A stretch of 16,057 nucleotides of DNA from the NCBI GenBank assembly GCA_036752825.1, contig DAIORV010000048.1, positions 1 to 16,057 on the forward strand, written 5' to 3'. Source of the stretch: UBA5177 sp002413265. Its GTDB lineage: Bacteria; Chloroflexota; UBA5177. The notes beneath the pieces were generated by a model. The model saw nothing but the letters and a program-made list of their open reading frames with translations, searched no databases and had not been told where the DNA came from. Shown here one piece after another: positions 6,333 to 12,528 of the stretch; within the stretch, counting starts at the first letter, position 1, and each line of letters starts with the position of its first letter. The translations under genes were made by a program, and so were the position numbers.

Positions 6333-7025
6333 ATGGCATCACCGGTCGCCGAGGAGTACCTCGAGACCATCTACAACATGGGCATGGAGGGGGAGAGCGT
6401 CATAGGCGCACGCCTCGCCGAAAAGTTCGGCGTGTCCCGCCCGACCGTAACCGAGACGGTTCGGCGTCTTGTGGCCAATGGCTATGCCTCGCAGAACAAA
6501 GACAAGACCATCGAGCTCACTCCGCTTGGCCGCGAGGTGACCGAGAACGTCCTGCGAAGACACCGACTGGCCGAACGCATGCTGTTCGATTTACTGGGAA
6601 TGGACTGGATACAGGCGCATGAGCAGGCGCACACCATCGAACATTCGATGACCGAGGACATGGCGAAGCAGATCTCCGTGCGGCTCGGGCATCCTCTTAC
6701 CTGCCCGCACGGAAATCCGATCCCGGGGAATGCCGTGAGCGGGCTCGCCTTTCTCAAAGAGCGGCAGGCTTTTCGACTCTCCGAGGCCGGTGTCGGGGAC
6801 CTGGTCGAGGTGGTACTGGTATCTGAAGTCGTCGAGGACGAGTCGAAGGTTCTTCGCCAGGTCGGCGAGGTCGGAATCCACCCGCGAGCACAGTTGACAA
6901 TTGTGGAGAGCGGCATCGAAGGCGAGATCCTCTTCCAGCTGAATGGAGAGATTCGCGCTGTCCCGCGAGACCTGGCCACCAAACTGTGGGTGCGCCGCAG
7001 CGCGGACGAGGCGACCCGCCGATGA
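6333..7025 (+). CDS. DtxR/MntR-family metal-dependent transcriptional regulator
   Basis: This 230-residue repressor senses a divalent metal (Fe or Mn type) and binds operator DNA. A winged helix-turn-helix occupies residues 1-70 (AEEYLETIY, then EKFGVSRPTVTETVRRL). The metal-binding and dimerisation domain covers about 71-140 (RRHRLAERML, IEHSM, CPHGNPIPG), and a C-terminal SH3/FeoA-like domain about 148-225. Length equals that of full DtxR, longer than Bacillus MntR. By alignment from memory, the primary metal site would be E8, H100, E103 and H104. DtxR has Met and Cys at the first two positions and MntR has Asp and Glu, so a histidine at 100 is unusual and metal choice cannot be predicted. 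ATG 6333 is chosen because GGGAG is seven bases upstream; the frame is open further upstream but without coding character. The stop overlaps the ZIP transporter start (ATGA), so the two form an operon. Confidence 0.9.
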   Translation: MASPVAEEYLETIYNMGMEGESVIGARLAEKFGVSRPTVTETVRRLVANGYASQNKDKTIELTPLGREVTENVLRRHRLAERMLFDLLGMDWIQAHEQAHTIEHSMTEDMAKQISVRLGHPLTCPHGNPIPGNAVSGLAFLKERQAFRLSEAGVGDLVEVVLVSEVVEDESKVLRQVGEVGIHPRAQLTIVESGIEGEILFQLNGEIRAVPRDLATKLWVRRSADEATRR

Positions 7026-7789
7026 CCTCCGTCCAAATGGTGCTTCTGGGAGCAGCGGCAGGCGGCACGATTTTTCTGGGCCTCCCTCTGGCACGCATCA
7101 AGAATCCTCCTCGAACTCTGCAGGGTTTTCTCAACGCGGTTGCCACCGGGATCCTCTTCTTTCTTCTGTACGATGTGCTTTCCAACGCCAGCGCCCCGGT
7201 GCAAGCCGCGCTGACCAAGGGTCATCACGGGACGTTCATCGCCAACCTCGCCGTGCTGGTCGTCGGCCTAACCGTCGGTCTGCTGGCATTGGTCTTCTTC
7301 GAGCAGCATTTCTTGCGTCGCGGTGAAGGAGCCGCTCCTCCCACCGGCATCGCGCTCGGCTACATGATTGCCACGGGCATTGGCCTCCACAACTTCTCTG
7401 AAGGGCTCGCCATAGGTCAGTCGGCCGCGACTGGGGCGCTTCAGCTTGCGGTGGTGCTGATGATTGGCTTCGGTCTCCACAACTTGACGGAGGGATTTGG
7501 GATCGCAGCCCCCCTGGGCGGTGGCGCCTCCTGGGGTTTCATTGGTCTGGCCGGATTGATAGGTGGCGGGCCGACGCTCATCGGCACGATCATCGGCATC
7601 AACATGCGCTCAACTCTGGTCTTCGTGCTCTTCCTGTCCCTCGCTGCCGGATCGATCATCTACGTGCTCAGTCAGCTTCTGCCGATGATCCGGCGTGCGC
7701 AGATGCAGCACCTGGTCATGTCCGGCCTCATCGTGGGATTTGTCATCGCCTACAGCACCGATCTAGTACTGGTGGCGGCTGGAGCCTAG
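7022..7789 (+). CDS. ZIP-family (GufA-like) divalent metal transporter
   Basis: This is a 255-residue polytopic inner-membrane protein with about eight hydrophobic segments. The two signature metal-site motifs of ZIP transporters are present in consecutive membrane helices: H123-N124-x2-E127-G128 and H153-N154-x2-E157-G158. These residues form the binuclear metal site through which Zn, Fe or Mn passes into the cytoplasm. Short size and motif pattern place it with bacterial GufA-type ZIPs. ATG 7022 overlaps the TGA of the DtxR-family gene by four bases (ATGA), so translation is probably coupled and expression controlled by that regulator. The loop between the third and fourth helices lacks the usual histidine-rich stretch. 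It ends only three bases before the convergent PRC-barrel gene ends; a small GGAGC-CTA-GCTCC palindrome spans its stop codon, but no clear terminator is visible. Confidence 0.92.
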   Translation: MTSVQMVLLGAAAGGTIFLGLPLARIKNPPRTLQGFLNAVATGILFFLLYDVLSNASAPVQAALTKGHHGTFIANLAVLVVGLTVGLLALVFFEQHFLRRGEGAAPPTGIALGYMIATGIGLHNFSEGLAIGQSAATGALQLAVVLMIGFGLHNLTEGFGIAAPLGGGASWGFIGLAGLIGGGPTLIGTIIGINMRSTLVFVLFLSLAAGSIIYVLSQLLPMIRRAQMQHLVMSGLIVGFVIAYSTDLVLVAAGA

Positions 7790-7792
7790 CTC

Positions 7793-8422
7793 CTAGCTTT
7801 CGTCAAAGCGACGACGAGCCTCGTCACGACTAAGGCGGAGAACGACCTTGTCCTCCTGCGCCTCCTTGATATCTGACGCGGGAAAGACCGCATCCTTGCC
7901 TGCGATCAGTCCGTGATGAACGACGATTGCGGACACCTCTCGCGTCTGCTCGTCGGTCTGGACACCGTGCACCCGGCCGACGCTGTGCCCGTCGCCGCTC
8001 TCGACCTCCATTCCGTCCCTCAAGCCCACAGTCCCCGCCGGTGCATTGACCGTGACCGAAGTCGGAATCGGGTAATAGCTGCCGACGGGCCAGAGCGTCC
8101 CCGAGCCCGGGTAATACGGTCCCATGGCCGCGAACCAGCCCTCTGGAGGCTGCTCATAGTGTGCTTCAACATAGTCGTCCATTTTTTCCAGCGCTGGCTT
8201 GGCCAGATCGAGCTGCACGCGACCCTCACGCGCCTCCTTCACGTGCTCGATCGGCACCACGATGTCTCTGCCCAGAAACTCGCCCGTGCTTACAACCACG
8301 TCCGTGATCTCGAACTTAGGGGGCCGCACGACGACGTAGGCGACCTTCCCGAGTTCGGTGCCGTCACCACCGACGGCTTCTGCTCCGATGTCTATCGAGG
8401 AGCGCGATGATGGCTCACTCAT
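7793..8422 (-). CDS. Two-domain PRC-barrel protein
   Basis: This 209-residue soluble protein is built from an internal duplication. The first unit, about residues 10-85, and the second, about 134-207, share the same layout: an opening GAEAVGGDGTELGKV / GMEVESGDGHSVGRV, a central hydrophobic strand (TDVVVSTGEFLGRDIVVP / SAIVVHHGLIAGKDAVFP), then an acidic helix (HVKEAREGRVQL / DIKEAQEDKVVL). This is the PRC-barrel/DUF2171 pattern found in photosynthetic reaction-centre H subunits, RimM and many stress-induced proteins of unknown function. A Tyr/Pro/Gly-rich linker (about 90-120) joins the units. ATG 8422 begins one base after the stop of the GlsB-like gene, so the two are co-transcribed. In many bacteria PRC-barrel and GlsB proteins occur near one another as general-stress genes. 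Confidence 0.82.
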   Translation of the reverse strand: MSEPSSRSSIDIGAEAVGGDGTELGKVAYVVVRPPKFEITDVVVSTGEFLGRDIVVPIEHVKEAREGRVQLDLAKPALEKMDDYVEAHYEQPPEGWFAAMGPYYPGSGTLWPVGSYYPIPTSVTVNAPAGTVGLRDGMEVESGDGHSVGRVHGVQTDEQTREVSAIVVHHGLIAGKDAVFPASDIKEAQEDKVVLRLSRDEARRRFDES

Positions 8423-8423
8423 G

Positions 8424-8711
8424 TCAGATAGCGTTTCTAACGAACCGGAAGGCGAAGATCACGACGAGGGCACCAAGCACCGCGACGACAAGGCTCATCA
8501 AGAACCCGAGGGGTTTTTGGCTGTTGGCAAAGGCACTCACAATGAGACCGCCGACAAATGCACCCACCAAGCCGAGAATGATGTCGCCCAGGCACCCGTA
8601 CCCTTTTCCCCGGGCGATCCTTCCGGCAATGGCGCCGGCCAGAAGGCCGATTAGCAGCCAAACCAACCAGTTGCCCTTGTACAAGGTCACTTTGCCAACG
8701 AGGTCAAACAC
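8424..8711 (-). CDS. GlsB/YeaQ/YmgE-family stress response membrane protein
   Basis: This 95-residue membrane protein has three hydrophobic helices and the family's glycine-rich core (GLLAGAIAGRIARGKGYGC at about 22-40, LGLVGAFVGGLIVSAF at about 46-61), once called transglycosylase-associated protein. Members are induced by acid, osmotic or stationary-phase stress, with unknown molecular function. The GTG start at 8711 has GGAG six bases upstream. The gene lies 18 bases after the zinc-ribbon-like gene and one base before the PRC-barrel gene, all on the minus strand, so it is the middle gene of a three-gene unit. Confidence 0.88.
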   Translation of the reverse strand: MFDLVGKVTLYKGNWLVWLLIGLLAGAIAGRIARGKGYGCLGDIILGLVGAFVGGLIVSAFANSQKPLGFLMSLVVAVLGALVVIFAFRFVRNAI

Positions 8712-8729
8712 GACCTGCTCCGATCGACC

Positions 8730-8981
8730 CTACTCGGCGATGACGAAACTGATGCTGTGCACCTCCGCCGCGGAGTGCACACATTCAAAATAGTGCACTC
8801 GCAACCCGTTACGCAGTTTTCCCAGCCCTCGGTAGGCCATCGTGGCGGCGCACTGAGCGCAGCGTGCCACGATATCGGGCTTACCGTCGGGGGAATCGGG
8901 GCATTCCTTTTCGAATTCCAGACTACGCGGGACCGTGAAGTCTAGTCCCCGGGGGCTGTGCTGGATGATCTGGTTCTCCAT
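8730..8981 (-). CDS. Small zinc-ribbon-like protein of unknown function
   Basis: This is an 83-residue protein. The first 35 residues are probably disordered and acidic. The rest contains C41-x2-C44, a basic stretch (KLRNGLRVHYFEC) and C67-V-H69, a pattern like small zinc ribbons that end in C-x2-C but here with C-x-H. I do not recognise a named family. The start is chosen at ATG 8981 because GGAGGAGGAG stands three bases upstream. The frame extends upstream to TTG 9023 and ATG 9005, but neither has a ribosome-binding site and the extension would turn the Shine-Dalgarno into coding sequence. It leads the three-gene group with the GlsB-like and PRC-barrel genes, so a stress-related role is plausible by association only. 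Confidence 0.65.
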   Translation of the reverse strand: MENQIIQHSPRGLDFTVPRSLEFEKECPDSPDGKPDIVARCAQCAATMAYRGLGKLRNGLRVHYFECVHSAAEVHSISFVIAE

Positions 8982-8984
8982 ACG

Positions 8985-8994
8985 CTCCTCCTCC
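8985..8994 (-). promoter_or_regulatory. Strong ribosome binding site fixing the start of the zinc-ribbon gene
   Basis: GGAGGAGGAG on the minus strand ends three bases before ATG 8981. It contains AGGAGG, fully complementary to the 16S rRNA tail, and places the start at 8981 rather than at the upstream codons 9005 or 9023. Confidence 0.7.
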
Positions 8995-9004
8995 GATCTA
9001 AACA

Positions 9005-9010
9005 TATAAT
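9005..9010 (+). promoter_or_regulatory. Perfect -10 hexamer upstream of the small membrane protein gene
   Basis: TATAAT occurs exactly at 9005-9010 on the plus strand in a GC-rich divergent region. No good -35 lies 16-18 bases upstream. If used, it would give a leader of about 55 bases to the GTG at 9072. Confidence 0.3.
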
Positions 9011-9071
9011 CCGCCGTGGACAATCGCGCTTTGGTTGAGGTTTACGCCCACGCCCGCAAATCGATGATGTA

Positions 9072-9323
9072 GTGATTCGCTCCGCCGTGGTGGCCATACT
9101 CCTCGCCGGCGTCCTGATAATCGGAATCGTTCACGGAACACGGGGGCTCGTGGTGGCGGGCGTGATTATCGCGGTTTGGACCGCCAAGGATTCACGAGCG
9201 TGGAAGGCAACCGAGGCCTTCTTGGTGCGCCTGACAGGATCAAAGCGTCGGGCAGCGGTGGCAGTGATGGCCGTCGTCATAATCGTCGTGCTGGGCTTCG
9301 ACGTCTACCAGGCAACCCGCTGA
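9072..9323 (+). CDS. Small hypothetical membrane protein
   Basis: This is an 83-residue, very hydrophobic protein. Hydrophobic helices are seen at about residues 3-20, 24-37 and 62-77, with a short charged loop (KDSRAWKATEAF near 39-50, then GSKRR near 56-60). No family is recognised. The GTG start at 9072 has no clear Shine-Dalgarno; a TATAAT lies 62 bases upstream. It is divergent from the zinc-ribbon/GlsB/PRC group and its stop abuts the stop of the DUF1385 gene on the other strand. Strong hydrophobic character and G/C-rich third positions support real coding, but the evidence is modest. Confidence 0.55.
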   Translation: MIRSAVVAILLAGVLIIGIVHGTRGLVVAGVIIAVWTAKDSRAWKATEAFLVRLTGSKRRAAVAVMAVVIIVVLGFDVYQATR

Positions 9324-10202
9324 TTAGTCGGCAGCGTGCGCTGGTGCGGTCGTGAACGAGGGAATCGACAGGGAGGAGCGCTCCGCTGCCACGCGTGCGT
9401 GTTCCTTGAGGGCTGCCGTAAGCGCGACGATGCCCGCCACGGACTCGGCGCGTCTCGGCATCGCGACCGTTAGGCGCTGGAAAGCCAGGCCGGGCCACAG
9501 GAAGGCTCGAAGCGCACGCTTTTGCCCCAACATCACGATCTCGAAGGCGATACACATCGCCGGGAGCGGTATCAGCAAGGTGATGACGTACCCGATGACT
9601 CCGGCCATTACGGAGCCAAGGACCATTCCCGGGACCATGAAGGCCATGGCCAGCACGGCCAGGTTGGTGCCGCACCGCGGATGGTACAGCGTTCTCGAAA
9701 CGGTATTCTCAACCGTCAGGTCAAGGCCCGCTTCGTAGGCTGCGATGGCCTGATGCTCGCCTCCGTGGAACCTCCAGATGCGCCCCAGTTTGGGGACCAG
9801 TCGGGTGAGCCCGATCAGTCCGAAGAAGAGGCCAAGCTGGAGCACGGACGAGCCGACGACGTGCCAGCCGCTGGGCAGAATTGCCAAACCGAAGTTCATG
9901 CCGGTAGAGAGCCCGCCGACAATCAAGGCGATCACGAGGACTGGCCATGGGATTTTCTTGTTACCGGGTTTCCAGCCACGTACGACCAGCGCCAGCTGAC
10001 CGACGAGCTTTGGAAGTATGCGGATGAACGGAATTTTCTCGATAGGGTTAGGCTTTCGTTCCGGAAGTGGAAAAGCCTCGACGGAAAAGCTTCCGTCCGC
10101 CTGTTCGCGTGCGATGGCGGCCGCCAGCGGTGTGAGCATCATGACGCCGTCGGGGAGGGCAGAGCCTCCGACGCGAATGCCGGAAACGAGCTGTTGGGAC
10201 AT
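9324..10202 (-). CDS. DUF1385 (YqhQ-like) membrane protein
   Basis: This 292-residue integral membrane protein has about four to five hydrophobic segments (near 88-108, 117-133, 180-197, 199-222). It carries the family's signature motifs: an N-terminal GGSALPDGVMM (12-22), FHGGEHQAIAAYE (145-157) and YHPRCGTNL (173-181). The conserved H146, E149, H150 and H174/C177 could bind a metal, but no biochemical function is established for the family; the Bacillus member is YqhQ. The last 50 residues form an Ala-rich hydrophilic tail. ATG 10202 has GAGG seven bases upstream. In many Firmicutes and Chloroflexi, relatives sit near ribosomal protein L31 and release factor genes; here the nearest translation gene is the IF-1-like gene 147 bases upstream on the same strand. 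Confidence 0.9.
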   Translation of the reverse strand: MSQQLVSGIRVGGSALPDGVMMLTPLAAAIAREQADGSFSVEAFPLPERKPNPIEKIPFIRILPKLVGQLALVVRGWKPGNKKIPWPVLVIALIVGGLSTGMNFGLAILPSGWHVVGSSVLQLGLFFGLIGLTRLVPKLGRIWRFHGGEHQAIAAYEAGLDLTVENTVSRTLYHPRCGTNLAVLAMAFMVPGMVLGSVMAGVIGYVITLLIPLPAMCIAFEIVMLGQKRALRAFLWPGLAFQRLTVAMPRRAESVAGIVALTAALKEHARVAAERSSLSIPSFTTAPAHAAD

Positions 10203-10245
10203 TCAGAAACCTCGGCCTTGGTTGGACGTTCGACAACCTGGGCAA

Positions 10246-10274
10246 ACTTTATCAGGCTCAGCCCGAGATGTCCA
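10246..10274 (-). promoter_or_regulatory. Predicted promoter of the DUF1385 gene
   Basis: On the minus strand TGGACA (10274-10269) and TAAAGT (10251-10246) are separated by 17 bases, matching the consensus hexamers at five and four of six positions. Transcription would begin near 10239, with a leader of about 37 bases to ATG 10202. Confidence 0.35.
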
Positions 10275-10294
10275 TGGCCGAAAGGAGGGCAGCT

Positions 10295-10420
10295 ATGTCA
10301 TTCGAAAGGGGAATGCCGACAGCTGTTTGCACATCTGAGCTGGCCGGCCTTAATGGACCGTCCGATTCTTGCGCACTATTCTTCCGCGTGAAAGATCGTA
10401 CGGAGAAAGCTCCACCGTAA
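10295..10420 (+). CDS. Possible 41-residue ORF with a strong ribosome binding site
   Basis: ATG 10295 is preceded by AAAGGAGG (10281-10288) with a six-base gap, a near-ideal Shine-Dalgarno. The frame runs 41 codons to TAA 10418-10420 and overlaps, in antisense, the last 71 bases of the IF-1-like gene. The peptide (starting MSFERGMPTAVC) matches no family I know and has no membrane segment. No convincing promoter was found upstream. It may be a small protein or leader, or a chance purine-rich run. Confidence 0.25.
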   Translation: MSFERGMPTAVCTSELAGLNGPSDSCALFFRVKDRTEKAPP

Positions 10421-10604
10421 CAGGATCTCCCGGCACCAGGCGCACCAGCGTGGTCTTCAGCGCACCTCCAATGTGAGCAGTGACCTGCTGGCCGTTCTCG
10501 AGCTGGACGATGAACATGGCGTGCTGCAGCGCTTCCCGCACCGTACCTTCAACGCTTTTAGGGGCGCCTCGATTGCCTCCAGATCGACCATCGACATCAG
10601 CCAT
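10350..10604 (-). CDS. infA: Translation initiation factor IF-1 (divergent, stand-alone copy)
   Basis: This 84-residue protein has an S1/OB fold matching IF-1 from about residue 18 on: VEGTVREALQHAMF, then ENGQQVTAHIGG, then GDPVTVELSPYDLSRGRIV. IF-1 binds the ribosomal A site with IF-2 and IF-3 during initiation. Two differences stand out. There is a Gly/Arg-rich N-terminal extension of about 12-15 residues, and the loop normally reading like SGKMRKNYIRI is GGALKTTLVRL, losing two of the basic and polar residues that contact 16S rRNA. The gene is not in a ribosomal-protein operon (no secY, map or rpmJ nearby), so it may be a second, specialised copy. ATG 10604 has only a weak GAGAG upstream. 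GTG or internal starts near residue 17 would remove the extension. Confidence 0.85.
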   Translation of the reverse strand: MADVDGRSGGNRGAPKSVEGTVREALQHAMFIVQLENGQQVTAHIGGALKTTLVRLVPGDPVTVELSPYDLSRGRIVRKNRTVH

Positions 10605-10634
10605 GCGAGCTCGCTTTCTCTCACGGAGTGGCGC

Positions 10635-10643
10635 ATTTTATCA
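10635..10643 (-). promoter_or_regulatory. Predicted extended -10 promoter of the IF-1-like gene
   Basis: On the minus strand TGA-TAAAAT (10643-10635) is an extended -10, with five of six hexamer positions matching. No good -35 is present, as is common for extended -10 promoters. Transcription would start near 10628, about 24 bases before ATG 10604. Confidence 0.4.
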
Positions 10644-10729
10644 GTGAGTTCACCTGGGCCGAACAGCCCGGTATCTCGAACTGAGCGGGACGTCCACACG
10701 CCTCCAGGCGGAGGGCTGAGTGGGAGTCA

Positions 10730-10744
10730 GGCAAGGGTCTTGCC
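10730..10744. repeat. Inverted repeat overlapping the peptidase promoter region
   Basis: GGCAAG (10730-10735) and CTTGCC (10739-10744) are exact reverse complements around GGT. The repeat lies in the divergent region between the IF-1-like and peptidase genes and overlaps the candidate -35 TTGCCG. It could be an operator. Confidence 0.35.
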
Positions 10745-10769
10745 GGTTCACCCCTGCACACCCTAGCAT
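10740..10769 (+). promoter_or_regulatory. Candidate promoter of the M3 peptidase gene
   Basis: TTGCCG (10740-10745) and TAGCAT (10764-10769) are 18 bases apart, a modest match to the consensus hexamers. Transcription would begin near 10776, about 20 bases before ATG 10797. Confidence 0.25.
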
Positions 10770-10796
10770 TCGGAGTGACTTGGAGGGAGAGTACGA

Positions 10797-12518
10797 ATGG
10801 CGACGGCCGAGGCGCAGACACCCGAGTTCATGAGCTGGACCTGGGAGGACATCGAGCCGCAGTTTGACGAGCTTCAGGAACGAGAGCTTGCATCCGAGAA
10901 CGTCGAACAATTCTTGCGCGACTGGACAGACGTTGCGTCTCGCGTGTATGAGCTGGGCACGCGTCTGGAGGTAGCGACGACGCTCGATACATCCGACGAG
11001 GAGGCCTCGAAGAAGTTCCGTAGCTTCGTTCACGACGTGAAGCCACGCGTCAGTGAGCGCGAGCAGGGGCTCAAAGAGAAGCTCCTCGCGAGCGAGCTTG
11101 TGCCTCGCGGCATGGAAATGCCGATTCGCCTTATCCGGCAGGAGGCTCAGCTCTTCCGCGCGGAGAACCTGCCTCTGCTCTCCCAGGAGCAGATTCTCTT
11201 CGAGGATTACTTCAAAATCACGGGCGCGCAGACGGTCGAGTGGGACGGGGAGGAGATCCCCGTCGTGAAGCTCCAGCCCGTGTACGAAGAGCAGGATCGA
11301 GATCGCCGCGAGCGTGCCTACCGCCTGGCCACGAGCCGGCGGCAGCAGGACGCGGCCGCCATCGACGAGGTGTGGCGCAAGCTCCTCGAAGTGCGCGAGA
11401 AGATCTCGACCAACGCCGGCTTCTCGGGCTACCGCGACTACCGATGGCTGGCTATGGGCCGCTTTGATTACACCGTGGAGGATGCCAAGCAATTCCAGGC
11501 GTCGGTCGAGGCAGTGGTAGTTCCCGCGGCTACCAGGCTCGCCGAAAAGCGTGCCGGCCGGCTTGGGGTGGCGACCGTCCGCCCGTGGGACCGTTATGTC
11601 GACCCGCTTGGCAGGCCGCCGCTAAAACCGTACCGGGAGATGAGTGACTTTCTGCAGCGATTGTCGACGGTCTTTCATCGCGTCGACCCAAAGGTCGGAG
11701 AGTACTTCGATACCATGCGCAGTGAATCTCTTCTCGATCTCGAGAGTCGCAAGAACAAAGCCCCTGGCGGCTACTGCACACTCTTTTACGCAGCTGGCCG
11801 GCCCTTCATCTTCGGCAACTGCGTGGGCAGCCACGCAGACATCCAGCTACTCCTGCACGAGGGCGGTCACGCTTTTCACTGCTTCCAGACCACTCACCTT
11901 CCTTATATACAGCAGCGAAGCATCGGAGCCATCCCCATGGAATTCGCCGAGGTCGCCTCGACGGCCATGGAGCTGCTCGCCGGTCCCTACTTGCCTGCAG
12001 ACTCAGGTGGCTTCTACAGCCCCGCCGACGCGGCTCGCGCTCGCCACGACCACCTTGAGTCGCAGCTCATTTCGTGGACCTGGATCGCCGCGATTGACAG
12101 CTTCCAGCACTGGATATACGAGCACATGGACGAGAGCGCCGATGCAGAACGGATGGGCGACGTCTGGGCTGAAACGATTCGACGTTATATGCCCTTCGTA
12201 GACTACTCCGGACTGGAGAGCGAGCTGCGCAACGATTGGCGCCGCGTTCTCCATCTCTTCGCCGCTCCCTTCTACTACATCGAGTACGGTCTAGCCGCGA
12301 TTGGGGCCGTCCAGGTGTGGGGCAACTCGCTCCAGGACCAGAGCGCGGCCGTCGAGAAATATTTGTACGCGCTGTCTCTCGGAGGAACGCGACCTCTTCC
12401 AGAGCTGTTTGCTGCCGCCGGAGCCTCGTTCAGGTTCGACGAGTCGACGTTTACGCGCCTCACCGAGCTCATGGAGGCCGAAATGGCCCACCTCGAGGTA
12501 GAAGCGGCATCTCCCTAG
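10797..12518 (+). CDS. M3-family oligoendopeptidase (PepF-like zinc metallopeptidase)
   Basis: This 573-residue cytoplasmic peptidase should cleave short peptides after proteolysis. The zinc-binding motif is H354-E355-G-G-H358 within LLLHEGGHAFHC. The third ligand is most likely E385 in EFAEVASTAMELL, the position equivalent to the downstream glutamate of thimet oligopeptidase. The conserved end motif of the family, APFYYIEYGLAAIGA, follows at about residues 491-505. Length is normal for M3 oligoendopeptidases. No signal peptide is present. ATG 10797 has GGAGGGAG about six bases upstream, a good site. The gene is divergent from the IF-1-like gene and convergent with the topoisomerase gene, ending ten bases from its stop, so it is a single-gene unit. 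Confidence 0.93.
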   Translation: MATAEAQTPEFMSWTWEDIEPQFDELQERELASENVEQFLRDWTDVASRVYELGTRLEVATTLDTSDEEASKKFRSFVHDVKPRVSEREQGLKEKLLASELVPRGMEMPIRLIRQEAQLFRAENLPLLSQEQILFEDYFKITGAQTVEWDGEEIPVVKLQPVYEEQDRDRRERAYRLATSRRQQDAAAIDEVWRKLLEVREKISTNAGFSGYRDYRWLAMGRFDYTVEDAKQFQASVEAVVVPAATRLAEKRAGRLGVATVRPWDRYVDPLGRPPLKPYREMSDFLQRLSTVFHRVDPKVGEYFDTMRSESLLDLESRKNKAPGGYCTLFYAAGRPFIFGNCVGSHADIQLLLHEGGHAFHCFQTTHLPYIQQRSIGAIPMEFAEVASTAMELLAGPYLPADSGGFYSPADAARARHDHLESQLISWTWIAAIDSFQHWIYEHMDESADAERMGDVWAETIRRYMPFVDYSGLESELRNDWRRVLHLFAAPFYYIEYGLAAIGAVQVWGNSLQDQSAAVEKYLYALSLGGTRPLPELFAAAGASFRFDESTFTRLTELMEAEMAHLEVEAASP

Positions 12519-12528
12519 ACTCAACGCA

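Noticed and set aside
6482..7228. Open minus-strand frame of 248 codons
   Set aside because: It is antisense to the DtxR-family and ZIP genes, both with firm family motifs; Ser/Arg-rich shadow.
7781..7800. Palindrome GGAGC-CTA-GCTCC at the ZIP/PRC convergent junction as a terminator
   Set aside because: Only five pairs with a three-base loop and no U-run on either strand; too weak to call.
9522..10391. Open plus-strand frame of 289 codons
   Set aside because: It is antisense to the DUF1385 gene, whose family motifs and membrane segments are clear, and has no ribosome site or recognisable domain.
10650..11492. Open minus-strand frame of 280 codons
   Set aside because: It is antisense to the start of the M3 peptidase and is a shadow of that gene's biased third positions; no domain seen.
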